Shown here piece by piece: positions 12,401 through 19,959 of a stretch of DNA of 64,000 nucleotides. Position numbers and translations under genes: made by a program. Location of the stretch: assembly GCA_963576735.1 (NCBI GenBank), contig OY755171.1:2046001-2110000 (forward strand). The letters run 5' to 3'. Within the stretch, counting starts at the first letter, position 1; each line of letters starts with the position of its first letter. Source of the stretch: Bedellia somnulentella (Eukaryota; Arthropoda; Insecta; Lepidoptera; Bedelliidae). The notes under the pieces were generated by a model, which saw only the letters and a list, made by a program, of their open reading frames with translations, was not told where the DNA came from and did no database searches.

Positions 12401-14676
12401 AAAATCCCTAATATTTATTTGTCAATTACAATTCAGCCGACTTTGCAAACTTAGCAAACTTATGATGTTATCTTTAGTAATGAAAAATCATCCAAATTTG
12501 TTCTGTAAATCCAGAAGTTATTTTTTGCTTGAAAAATATATCTAAATCTATATAAGATATCTTAACATCTTTATATCTATAATTTTAGGTTCACTGCAGA
12601 GTCCATAGTGGTGATAAACCGTATAAGTGTACATACTGCGAGAAATTCTTTAGACAATTTGGCGATTTGAAATATCATATCGCTTCACTTCATACTACTG
12701 AGGTTAGTATTTCTTTTATATTTTTATTACATAACATAACATATACTCACGGCTATAAATCCCTACAAGGGGTAGGCAGAGCTAAGGAATTAGAAATTCC
12801 ACAGCCACTTTTGGAAATTTAGTGGGGAAAAGATGGTAAAGTAAAGGTTGTTGGTGATGGGTCTCCAGCCGCATCGCCCAAAAATCCCTTAAAAGCCCCA
12901 ATACCGTTAGTCGCCTCTTACGTATACCCATCGGTAGAAACGGGGTAGTGCTATTCTAAGCCGACACTACACGGCATTTTTTTTTATTGTACAGTGATAA
13001 AGATAATTGCTCATGAAGAATAGCATGATTTTCAAAATTCTAATATTATTACTTTTGTTATTTGTTTTATTTTTTGCTAATGTGCTTCTGTTTATGGTTT
13101 TTTTTATTATATTTTTCTTGTCTTTAGTTAAATGTTATCTTTTTTTTTGCCATTTGTGTTTTTAATAAAAAAAATGTTTTTATACTGGTTATCTATAGCT
13201 TTTTCTCTTTTTTTTGTATTATTACTTGTTGAGATGTATGTATTTATGTAACCCAACAGATAACAACTAAATATTTTTCCAGAAACCTTACAAATGCGAG
13301 TTCTGTGATAAGTCATTCTCAAGAAAGTATTCGCTAAGTGTTCATCGCAGGATTCACACTGGAGAGAAAAACTATAAGTGTGAATATTGTAGCAAAACCT
13401 TTAGAGCCTCCTCGTACCGACTCACTCATATGAGGGTACATACTGGTAAGATGAGAATTATTTTTTCTATATAGATTTAGTTTTGTATGAAATATGAATA
13501 TAGTAGTAGGTTTTTAAATATGGAAATATTCAGAAAGAAAAAGATATATTTTATTATCATTCAGAAGAATGAGAAGTTACATTTATATACAATCAAGAGT
13601 TCAGAGAAAAAAGTATATAAATAAGAAACTAAATATACATACCAATCAGTAAATCAAACCCTTACTTACCCTTATTTTTCATATGGATTAGATATAGTAG
13701 TATATATCTATGCCTAGATATTAATCGTCATGTCATAGACAGATATCAGATATTTACCATTAATACTAATAAATAAAGGAAAGAAAAAATATCTCACCAG
13801 CGGGGATCGAACCCACGACCTTTATTAGTAATGAGGTTTTCATGAACAAAACATTCTAATTATTAACCATTAATGTTTGTCTCCACAGGTTACAAACCAC
13901 ATAAATGCTCTAAGTGTGACAAGTGTTTCCGAGTTCGAGCTGATCTTAGAAGACATTTGGCGGTTCACGATAAAGCGAAAACTAAACCAGAATCAAAGTC
14001 TAAAGAAAAGAAGGAAACTAAACCTAAAATATCTATCAAAAGTGAGCTGGAAGAAGTGACTGACAGTAAAATATTAATAGAAGTTCCTCCGAACGAAAAT
14101 GACCAAAGCAACATCGTATCATCCCAAAAAACACCCATCTTAAAAAGTTTATTGAAACAGAAAACTTCGAAACCTAAGAAATGTAAAAAGGTAGCTAGTG
14201 CTCCTAACGTTACCGTTACCAATACTAAATCCGGTGAAGTGTTCAAAATTGCACAAAATGTAATAAGAAATACTGATACAAGAACAGATGACCCCACCAA
14301 ATTACAAAACGATAATAGAAGAAACAAAATAGTGTTTACCGAATTTAAAGACGCGTTTTCACAAAACATAGTAGTGAATAAACATAAAGATAAATTAGAT
14401 GATAAAGAATGGGCAACTTTGAAGCCTATTATAAGACCGAATAATAGTCCTGAAGTCTGTGATAAAGAAGTTATTATCAAGCCTGATAATACTGATGGCA
14501 AAATGACAGTTTTCACACAAATAGAAAAGAAGGAATATAATGGTCCAATAGTTCCTAATAATCAAGTTACGCTGAATGAAATCAGACAACATTTAGAATT
14601 CAGAGAGGCCCACGGTGAAATAATCGAACATGGATTATTCGAGCGTTTATCGAATTTCTATAATTTACCGACTTGA
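334..14676 (+). CDS. C2H2 zinc-finger protein, 8 visible exons, 5' end missing
   Basis: The coding sequence joins 334-477, 2388-2723, 3193-3350, 6933-7051, 11709-11998, 12589-12702, 13283-13445 and 13889-14676. All junctions are AG/GT and all phases agree, giving 703 residues before the stop. There are eight C2H2 fingers: one in exon 1, one at the end of exon 2, and six in a row from exon 5 to the start of exon 8, several joined by TGEK-like linkers (HSGDKPY, HTGEKNY, HTGYKPH). Exons 3-4 and the last ~220 residues are not finger sequence; the tail is Lys/Asp/Glu-rich and probably disordered. By family knowledge this is a nuclear DNA-binding regulator; its targets cannot be inferred. The first visible exon opens in frame after an acceptor, so the start codon and perhaps an N-terminal domain (for example ZAD) lie upstream. 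I do not recognise a specific orthologue. Confidence 0.88.
840..1840 (-). mobile_element. Helitron/Lep1-like remnant region
   Basis: It begins with CTAGCGACCCGCCCCGGC, the complement of the CCCGTGCGAAG...CTAG end typical of lepidopteran Helitron-derived repeats. It ends near AGCGACTTTGTTTTATACTA, a sequence repeated at 7620-7650. A GC-rich block with CTATAAATAG (complement, about 1268-1278) lies inside. Borders are approximate. Confidence 0.45.
1861..2110 (-). repeat. ATGT-tailed ~245-bp repeat, full copy
   Basis: This copy defines the family. Read on its own strand: GTGTAGTGTCGGCTTAG...GGCGACTAACGG...GGCGATGCGGTTGGAGACC...TATAGCCGTGAGTATATG and (ATGT)n. It resembles a repeat common in moth genomes. 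GTCAAATT on both sides is a likely target duplication. Confidence 0.85.
2388..2723 (+). CDS. Zinc-finger gene, visible exon 2
   Basis: The acceptor TTTCAG directly precedes an ATG that is internal, because exon 1 joins it in phase 0. It has 112 codons. It ends in a finger with CTKC and HIKEMH, then donor AAG|GTAAAT. If transcription starts in the preceding intron, this ATG could serve as an alternative start. Confidence 0.85.
3193..3350 (+). CDS. Zinc-finger gene, visible exon 3
   Basis: The acceptor is TTCCAG and the donor TTG|GTGAGT. It starts in phase 0 and leaves two bases (TG) that exon 4 completes to a Trp codon. It is an acidic linker without fingers. Joining it directly to the exon at 11709 would create a TGA stop, which shows that an exon lies between them. 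Confidence 0.8.
3480..3721 (+). repeat. ATGT-tailed ~245-bp repeat
   Basis: A nearly full copy with a (TATG)n tail at 3703-3721. The minus-strand open frame across it is not a gene. Confidence 0.85.
3784..3940. repeat. tRNA-like hairpin element
   Basis: GTTCATGAAAACCTCATG...GAAAAATTTCGACAC at the left and a T-arm-like GTCGCGGGTTCGATC core. The right flank ends TTTATTTATTAGTAAGG. Confidence 0.65.
4192..4450 (+). repeat. Helitron-like interspersed repeat
   Basis: ATATTATAAATGCGAAAGTTT...GTGTGTTTGAGG is followed by GTCTGTCGGGTCAGCTG. An inverted copy lies at 25985-26222. This is a common lepidopteran short repeat. Confidence 0.6.
4796..4992 (+). repeat. ATGT-tailed repeat, internally shortened
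   Basis: It starts AGCACTAACCCATTT and ends GCTGTGAGTATATGTATG. The block with GATGCGGTTGGAGACC is deleted. Confidence 0.75.
5021..5136 (+). repeat. ATGT-tailed repeat, 5'-truncated
   Basis: From AAGACCCATCCCC to GGCTACCCTTTTTGG, the 3' half of the family. Confidence 0.55.
5162..5340 (+). pseudogene. Decayed copy A of zinc-finger exon 4
   Basis: 5188-5269 matches the start of the exon at 6933 and includes upstream intron sequence (CTACTATTAT) and an intact AG|GTACG acceptor. Codon 3 after the split codon is TAA instead of CAA. After the CPM codons the exon sequence is replaced by ~245-bp-repeat sequence (5270-5340), so no donor remains. Confidence 0.7.
5447..5690 (+). pseudogene. Decayed copy B of zinc-finger exon 4
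   Basis: 5447-5524 repeats the pyrimidine-rich intron end seen at 6849-6932. 5525-5602 matches the exon but is frameshifted and reaches TGA. Repeat-derived sequence replaces its 3' part, as in copy A. Confidence 0.7.
5692..5950 (-). repeat. Helitron-like remnant between exon-4 copies
   Basis: ACTAGCTTTCCGCCC...TTCGCC at one end and TTACGGCGTGAAAGCGG...AATATTAGTAAGGAT at the other are the usual ends of such elements. It lies between exon copies B and C. Confidence 0.6.
5950..6110 (+). pseudogene. Decayed copy C of zinc-finger exon 4
   Basis: Only the middle of the exon (5954-5995, the CSDDAYCPM coding part) remains. It continues into the same repeat-derived tail and the same downstream sequence (CATACTGCTGAGTTGGTGCC) as copy A, so copies A and C share one ancestor. 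Confidence 0.65.
6598..6800 (-). repeat. Interspersed repeat (TTTATTCG-type LINE 3' end, diverged)
   Basis: GAAGAAGAAATAATGTTTATTTGG through GCACTGATTTTCAGTCAA resembles the better copies at 26222-26520 and 24558-24700. Confidence 0.4.
6933..7051 (+). CDS. Zinc-finger gene, visible exon 4 (intact copy)
   Basis: The acceptor is ATACCAG and the donor AAAG|GTTTGT. One base completes Trp from exon 3, then 39 codons, then one base that joins AG of exon 5 to give Glu. It is the only copy of four without a stop and with both splice sites. It encodes a Cys-containing segment ([11 protein letters not shown]) that is not a full C2H2 finger. Confidence 0.75.
7073..7228 (-). repeat. ATGT-tailed repeat, first half (interrupted)
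   Basis: It runs from the ATGT tail to the GATGCGGTTGG equivalent. The remainder continues at 9662 beyond the 2.4-kb insertion. Confidence 0.75.
7229..8274. repeat. Foldback with two 198-base arms
   Basis: 7229-7426 and 8077-8274 are nearly perfect inverted copies. The inner ends read GTCGGTGCCAAA or its complement. Confidence 0.85.
8450..8760 (+). pseudogene. Transposon protein remnants
   Basis: Two short frames with [15 protein letters not shown] and [19 protein letters not shown] resemble the charged ETPEQRE-type repeats seen in insect transposon (often Helitron) proteins. Stops separate them. The family assignment is inference. Confidence 0.4.
9078..9655 (-). repeat. 145-base tandem array, about four units
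   Basis: The CACAGAACCTCCTTTC anchor occurs at 9191, 9336 and 9481, exactly 145 bases apart. A shortened unit precedes it (9078) and a divergent one follows (to ~9655). The mirrored open frames (RFSEKYSLH...) come from the array and are not genes. Confidence 0.85.
9662..9751 (-). repeat. ATGT-tailed repeat, second half (interrupted)
   Basis: AAGCCCCTATACCC...GCCGACACTACACGGC completes the copy begun at 7073. Confidence 0.75.
9835..10116 (-). repeat. tRNA-like hairpin element, copy with cloverleaf head
   Basis: It contains a 73-base tRNA-like unit on the minus strand (9875-9947). The acceptor stem (GACACTG/CAGTGTC), D stem (GCTC/GAGC) and T arm (GCGGGTTCGAACCCCGC) pair perfectly. The anticodon arm has only four pairs, an eight-base loop and no U33. 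I therefore call it a tRNA-derived element and not a tRNA gene. Confidence 0.7.
10117..10357 (-). repeat. tRNA-like hairpin element, second copy
   Basis: The same tRNA-like unit occurs at 10190-10262. Here both flanks are preserved: CTCATAAATAAAAGATG before it, and its inverted copy CATCTTTTATTTATGAG at the end. Confidence 0.7.
10598..10846 (-). repeat. ATGT-tailed ~245-bp repeat
   Basis: A full copy from ATACATACATACATATACG to GCCGACACTACACA. Confidence 0.85.
11213..11515 (-). repeat. tRNA-derived SINE (Ser-like head)
   Basis: The minus-strand head GTGGCCGAGTGGATAGG...GGTTGCAGGTTCGATTA resembles tRNA-Ser boxes A and B. The body with TGTGACAGTGTATTCG and GTCACGTGA is shared with copies at 39700 and 42222. 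Confidence 0.65.
11709..11998 (+). CDS. Zinc-finger gene, visible exon 5
   Basis: The acceptor is TCCACAG and the donor AAG|GTATGT. It starts with two bases of a split codon and ends in phase 0. An acidic and Lys-rich stretch is followed by finger 3 (CPHC...HVLSH) and the first two thirds of finger 4 (CAEC), whose histidines lie in exon 6. Confidence 0.88.
12077..12322 (+). repeat. ATGT-tailed repeat, GCTACCCCTTTCTGCCC subfamily
   Basis: A full copy of a diverged subfamily (CGTGTAGTGCCGGC, CACGGGTGTCG) also seen at 31612 and 39418. It lies in a zinc-finger gene intron. Confidence 0.85.
12589..12702 (+). CDS. Zinc-finger gene, visible exon 6
   Basis: The acceptor is ATTTTAG and the donor GAG|GTTAGT. 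It has 38 codons, phase 0 to 0. It completes finger 4 (HCRVH), then linker HSGDKPY, then finger 5 (CTYC...HIASLH). Confidence 0.9.
12735..12975 (-). repeat. ATGT-tailed ~245-bp repeat
   Basis: A full copy in the intron before exon 7. TTTTTATT flanks it on both sides. Confidence 0.85.
13283..13445 (+). CDS. Zinc-finger gene, visible exon 7
   Basis: The acceptor is TTTCCAG and the donor ACTG|GTAAGA. It encodes fingers 6 (CEFC...HRRIH) and 7 (CEYC...HMRVH) joined by linker TGEKNY. It ends one base into a Gly codon. Confidence 0.92.
13767..13853. repeat. tRNA-like hairpin element, short
   Basis: CTAATAAATAAAGGAAAG, GGGATCGAACCCACGACC and ATGAGGTTTTCATGAAC, with most of the core deleted. It ends 36 bases before the last zinc-finger exon. 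Confidence 0.6.
13889..14676 (+). CDS. Zinc-finger gene, last exon
   Basis: The acceptor is TCCACAG; GT completes Gly. Finger 8 (CSKC...HLAVH) comes first, followed by about 230 Lys/Asp/Asn-rich residues without a recognisable domain, then TGA at 14674-14676. The long open frame on the opposite strand here (13965-14516) is a shadow. Confidence 0.92.
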
Positions 14677-14802
14677 AAAAGGTTTTCTAAGATACTAAGC
14701 TATGAAATGTTGTGAGAATTTATATTTATATAAGCTTCTTTCATAAAGAAGTAATTGTTGATTCAACTCAAGTTGAGTTGAATTGGTGTCTAGAATTTTT
14801 AA

Positions 14803-14808
14803 AATAAA
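14803..14808 (+). terminator. Candidate polyadenylation signal for the zinc-finger gene
   Basis: AATAAA lies 127 bases after the stop. A second candidate at 17041-17046 is followed by T/G-rich sequence and would give a ~2.4-kb 3' UTR. The sequence alone does not decide between them. Confidence 0.4.
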
Positions 14809-14952
14809 ATATGAGGATTATAGTCAACTACAAGAATAGATATTGCTCCGAATTTTAAACCACACGATCTTGCATTAAAACCTAATCAACTTGAGAGTTT
14901 GGTGGTGTAAATGCTTTACTATTAAACATTTGAATTCCTTCGTGAAATCTTA

Positions 14953-15090
14953 CGCCCGATTTCTGAACTAAGTATTCAAGCTAAGAACGACTTAAGTATC
15001 GTTTTGTCTCATTCAGTTGTTAAGATTTCAATGCGACAGAAAGATACTTAAGTTGTTCTCAGCTGGAATACTCAATTCAGAAATCGGGCG
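14953..15090. repeat. Short hairpin (56-base arms, 26-base loop)
   Basis: 14953-15008 is an imperfect inverted copy of 15035-15090; both ends read CGCCCGATTTCTGAA. It may be a MITE or, if the long 3' UTR is used, a stable RNA hairpin. Confidence 0.7.
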
Positions 15091-15317
15091 AAAGTATATA
15101 AAGCATTCAAGTAATGTTTGTATGTTAATACCTTTTCTAATGTACCTGAGACATAATTTTAAGGTATTCTTTAAGTTAACATGCCAATTTCAAATACAAC
15201 TAGTTTATATAATTCTAATTTACTAGCAAGTCCCTTTCTTACGCAGAATCACAATTAGTTTATTTAAAACAAAACCAAGGTTTGACTGCCGCCCTGATTA
15301 CGTATTTTTTGCAACAA

Positions 15318-15420
15318 CGATTTTGTCGCAAGTTGCAATATTGTGGCTGTCAAAACTGTCAAATTTCATACAAATTTTTGACATTGACAGCGATAATCTT
15401 GCGATTTGCGACACAATCGA
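15318..15420. repeat. Possible MITE remnant
   Basis: There are imperfect 22-base inverted ends (15318-15339 and 15399-15420, around TTTGTCGCAA) with TGTCAAA-rich sequence between them. Family unknown. Confidence 0.35.
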
Positions 15421-15559
15421 CGGTCGCTAAAATATATAATCAGGAGGTAAATATACGTTGGAATTTATCTTGATCCAAATAGACAAGTAAATTTTTTGTT
15501 CTCATCTTTCTGGCTTAATCTATAAAGTAAAACATACGAAATTGTTAAAATTACCGGAG

Positions 15560-15808
15560 TATGCATGCATGCATATACTCACAGCTGTAAATCCCTAGAA
15601 GGCGTAGCCAGAGCTAAGGAATTAGAAATCCCTCAGCCACTTTTGGAAGTTGCGTGGGGAAAAGGTGGTAAAAATAAAGGTTGTTGGTGATGGGTCTCCA
15701 ACCGCATCGCCCAAAAATCCCTTAAAATGCCCCAATACCGTTAGTCGCCTCTTACGTACACCCACCGGAAGACATGGGGTAGTGCTATTCTAAGCCGACA
15801 CTACACAG
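15560..15808 (-). repeat. ATGT-tailed ~245-bp repeat
   Basis: A full copy whose tail is (ATGC)n rather than (ATGT)n. Confidence 0.8.
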
Positions 15809-15809
15809 T

Positions 15810-17290
15810 TAAGATTTTGAATCCATAAAATATGTGCAAGGATGTGAATCAAAGAATATGTTTTATAGAACCAATAGATTAGTTGTATTTACCTGTGCTC
15901 AGTAAAGTGAAGTAAATACTGACAAATTTTATGGTTTCTCTTGAAAAAATCTCTTGCTTGGCATTCTCGCATACCTATGATGAGTTCAGAGCCTTAGACA
16001 AATCATGAGAAAAATTATACATTCTTTATTTGTAATTTAAATATGTTTCTGTGTTTTTATTAGGATTGTTTTCTTTCTTAGAAAAAAGTGAAGAGATTTC
16101 ATGAATTTAGTACCCTACGCAATGATATCCTAAATTAATGATTGTTCGACTACGTTCTCTTATGTATAAACATTCATCTTGTGGGCTTTTGGTCATGAAA
16201 ATCATGAATTGAATATATATAAACTCATAATAAAATTTCACATGCTTATTGTTTAAACCAGAATTAAAGTTCGTAGGCGATTTGGTCTCTAAGTTTGAAT
16301 TTAAAACAATAACTATGAACTTCTATGAACTTTCTTTTTTTCTTAGGTAGCTACTTTAAAGTTGGACTGTGATTGAATATAATTTAAGAGTATGAAATTA
16401 AGTTTATTATTATTATGTCTACATCTTTTTCTCTTATTTTTTCAGTAGGTATTTAATTTTTGAACCATGTTTTTTTTTGCTGTCTCGGATTCCATAAGGA
16501 GAAGGAGTCTGACATTATAGATTGGAAAAAAAATCCTTTTGTATGTTGTGACTATTTTTTTTCTTTGCTGTCTGGGGTTGTTGTCCAAACTACTTTTTAC
16601 TTAACGTTTAGTAGTCGAGTAGAAACTACATCGAATGAGTTAGACAAAGTTGCGTATGTACTCCTTACTTCTTTCAAAGTGTACCAAATCTGGGTTAAAA
16701 GTGAGTACTGTGAATATATATATATTATTTGGAACTTTATTTACACTGAAATATTAAGTAAAAATTAGTTTTGACTTGTGTGATTATGTGACTGCTATTT
16801 TTATATTGTTAAACTTTACCAAATAAGTATTTAAATTATAATAACTACGTTTATTATATTAGTTTTTCAAGGAATTTGATGAGCAAATCTGAAAACTTGG
16901 AAAATAATTTATTAAGAACTATTTTTGTACAAAATAATTGTAAAATCTAGTTTGCCATTAACTGTGAAAACTACTTTATTTATGTTAGTGTAATTGTATA
17001 TATACTTTGTACATATAAAGTAAATTGTGCAAAAAGAGAAAATAAAACTTTGTATTGTTATGAATTCGAATTTTATTTTAAAAGGCACACACGCAACATA
17101 GTTATAGGAGACAACAAGATATCAGATTTCTTTCTGCTTTCATTCAATATTGCGACCAAAGACTTTAATAAAAAATATATTTATTTGATTGGGCAGCATA
17201 ACGGCTAATACAATAATGTCTTATTCTAACTTAAATGCTAGTTTATATTATAAAAATAACCCTTAGTTCAGCTAAACCTATACCTAGCAA
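15810..17290. other. AT-rich 3' flank, no gene seen
   Basis: No splice-consistent exon or recognised repeat was found. An open frame at 16460-16768 has no recognisable motif and AT-rich, low-complexity codons, so I do not call it. Confidence 0.5.
17041..17046 (+). terminator. Alternative distal polyadenylation signal
   Basis: AATAAA is followed by CTTTGTATTGTTATG, a plausible downstream GU-rich element. If used, the transcript would carry the hairpin at 14953-15090 and a repeat at 15560-15808. Confidence 0.3.
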
Positions 17291-17339
17291 AGTGCTGATG
17301 GTTACTTGCTGACAAATGAATGGTGGCTAGGGGCGTCAA

Positions 17340-17775
17340 TCATAACTCTCTCTGATCGCGCGCGATTCAAGCGCAAGTTATGGAGCGCGCGATCCTTGGA
17401 GCGGAGCGATCCGTACGTTATCGCTTTTTTTGCCCGCTTTAAAGGTGCCTCAGTTGCGTAGTGCGTGCGGTTGTGTGTGATTCGCGTGATCCATCGCAAT
17501 CTCGCAATGGATATTTCGCAAAGTCGTCGCTTGATATCGCTTTATAGGGAATTGAAATGCCAATTTTACGAATAGAGGTGTAACAGACGATGCTTGGCGT
17601 CAGATTTCTTGCGAAATGGAGAAAAAGCCAATGTACTGACTGTATCACGGATCGCTTTAAGATCGCTTGGAGCGCATATTTTGGATCAATAGTTTCCAAA
17701 AATGGATCGGTCTATTGCGATCCACACTCGACTATCTTGGGTCGCGGATAGCTCGATCGCCGCTCCAAGACGGAT
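17340..17775. repeat. Unclassified GATCGC-rich element
   Basis: A GC-rich island dense in CGATC/GCGATC motifs. CTTGGAGCGGAGCGAT near 17394 has an inverted match near 17750-17766 (CGATCGCCGCTCCAAG), as in terminal inverted repeats. No coding motif was recognised. Confidence 0.35.
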
Positions 17776-18302
17776 GGTTCGGTGTGGACCCATCTAATGG
17801 AAAAGCCATTTTAATTATTAAAATCTTATACAGTATGGTTCGTAAAGGGTTGGACATGAGTGAATGGCAGATAGGAGGTGTCCCCTGCTACTCATTCACA
17901 GTTATTAAAACTAATTTGTACCAATTATTTTGGGGGATTATTTTTTCAACCTATTTTTAGTTATACATCAAATATTGAATTTTTAAGTAATACCAAGCAT
18001 CGATAAAAACTATCATGATTAAAAAGATATTGAGAATGAATCTCCAACCGTATCACTCAATAATTTCTTCAAAGGGCTACGTGAAGAAATGGCTTATTGC
18101 TTTTCTAGGCTGACACAACACACACACACACGCACCTGATAGATGTAGGGAAATCACAGAAATCTGATGAGAGATGAAGGTCACCTGTTAGTTCATTTCC
18201 TCTCTCTATCTTATTGTTTTGGCCCGTGGTCCGTATTTCAGTATTGACCGAAAAATATTGAAGTTAAATATGAAGTTTAGAAATAACATACAAAATATAT
18301 TT

Positions 18303-18593
18303 AATAGTATCGGCTGTAAATCCCTAGAAGGGGTAGCCAGAGCTGAAGAATTAGAATTTCCCTAGCCGCTTTTGGAAGTTGGATGGGGCAAAGATTGTTA
18401 AATAAAGGGGGAAGAGTCTCTTTATCCAACTGCATCGTTCGAAAATCGCTTAAAAAACCCCAATACCCTACGTCGTCGCCTCCAGAAAAAGAGATTGTAA
18501 AATAAAGGTAGTCCATGAATGTCAAACCGCATTGCTCAATAATGAGGTTAAACAGGAAGAATTAGGTCAGTGCTATTCTTAGCCAACAATTCA
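18303..18593 (-). repeat. ATGT-tailed repeat, rearranged
   Basis: It starts CGGCTGTAAATCCCTAG. Two overlapping GATGGTAAAATAAAGG-like blocks suggest a partial duplication. Confidence 0.6.
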
Positions 18594-18599
18594 CGAAAA

Positions 18600-19640
18600 A
18601 AATTGGAGCGGAGCTCTCTTAAGCAGAAGAACAAGAAGATCTAAAAAATTTTCGAATATATGCTACCATCGAGGAATACTCGCAATTTAAAGTTTCTCAT
18701 GTAAGTCTTTGGGAAACTATTGCAGACAAATCTGCTAACTCTTTCATTTTGTTCAGCTTCCATAAATGGTTTCCAAAAAACCCCTGAAAGTTTAATTACT
18801 CCAAGATTCCATCGGGCTATCGTGCCATGTATTTTTTTCGTGCAAGGTACCGGCGCTCTTTGATATATAACATGTTATAATCTCAATAGCCTACGACATT
18901 CACACATTTTGAAATAAGAAACCTGAAATTGAAAATGGTGATCCACATTATTTAGCTAGGGATATTGAAAAACTGGTATTCTCGCATTTTATTACTGTCT
19001 GAAACCCCCAAAATGATGTCATTACCTCTGATGGTATTCACTTCTCATTATTTGATCTCACAATGATGTCACGAATTTTTAATTAGAAGCTATATAACAC
19101 ACCAATTTAGATTATAAAAAGTACCGGTTTTGTGATTCATCTTCAGTTTATTTAGCTCTGTGACGTTAGATGATGTCTTACGGGTTAAGTTTAGATAAAA
19201 CGATATTTTGGAGGCTTGTATGTCAATAACCTTAATCGAGGCTCATCTGAAACTACACAAATCATTAAAACAAACTTTTATCAACCGAAACCTTCATAAG
19301 GATCGTAAAACTAATTTACAAAGGGGCTGAGCAGTGATTAAAGAAACCTGAGATATTCGAAGAATAACACTACCCGAATAGATTTAAGAATGAATGTAGC
19401 GCTATCTTTGATCACGTGTAGCTTTTTCATATTGTCGATGCTTTTATGCACTATTAATTTAAATAATAAACTGAATCTAAAGAAGCTGTTTGATAATGGG
19501 TACATACATTAAGTTTTAATTTCAATCGAAACAACGTTTACTGAGGAAATAATAGACCCGTAAAAAAACCATATTTATTTGCGTGTCTCTACTTTATTAG
19601 CCTAGCATTAATTTCTTCACCAAACTAATTTAATCTCGCA
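18600..19640. other. Upstream flank of Pvf-like copy A, no gene seen
   Basis: AT-rich unique-looking sequence. An ACCCGAATAG stretch near 19370 resembles a decayed Helitron tail, but the match is weak. Confidence 0.4.
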
Positions 19641-19663
19641 CGCGGCCATAGTACGGACTTACA

Positions 19664-19790
19664 TGACGTAGCAAAAGTGACGTATGACAAGATAAATATT
19701 TACGCTTCAGCATGACGCATACGCTGGCGTCGAGCCCCCCACTCAGCTGATATAAGCCAGGTCTCATACACCGCGCTCACAGCTCGCTCC
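19664..19790 (+). promoter_or_regulatory. Core promoter of Pvf-like copy A
   Basis: TATAAG at 19751-19756 lies 50 bases before the ATG at 19806, so transcription should begin near 19780. Upstream are two TGACGTA (CRE/AP-1-like) sites at 19664-19670 and 19678-19684, 14 bases apart, and a GATA motif near 19690. The region is much richer in GC than its surroundings. Confidence 0.5.
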
Positions 19791-19805
19791 TCACTCACCT
19801 TTAAC

Positions 19806-19959
19806 ATGGACGCTCTTATCGTCCTCCTCACTCTCTCGACCTTCGCTGATGCTGACCACAAAACTCGACCAAGGTTCCCAGATATCGAGGAGAAGTCTTT
19901 CATGAAAGGGTTGACTAAGTTCCCGGGGCTGAAGTCCGAAGAGTTGTTTTTGCATAAAG
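19806..19959 (+). CDS. Pvf-like copy A, exon 1 (signal peptide)
   Basis: The ATG follows a TATA box and a short CT-rich leader. It has 51 codons plus one base, with donor AAAG|GTGAAG. The phase-1 end fits the two-base start of exon 2, making Val. A hydrophobic core with cleavage after ADA is typical of a secreted protein. Without splicing, the frame runs on to 20078 through sequence with no family character. Confidence 0.65.

Noticed and set aside
13965..14516. 183-residue minus-strand open frame
   Set aside because: Complete shadow of the last zinc-finger exon, whose frame, splice site and finger are clear.
16460..16768. 102-residue open frame
   Set aside because: No splice context, motif or codon character beyond AT-rich chance.
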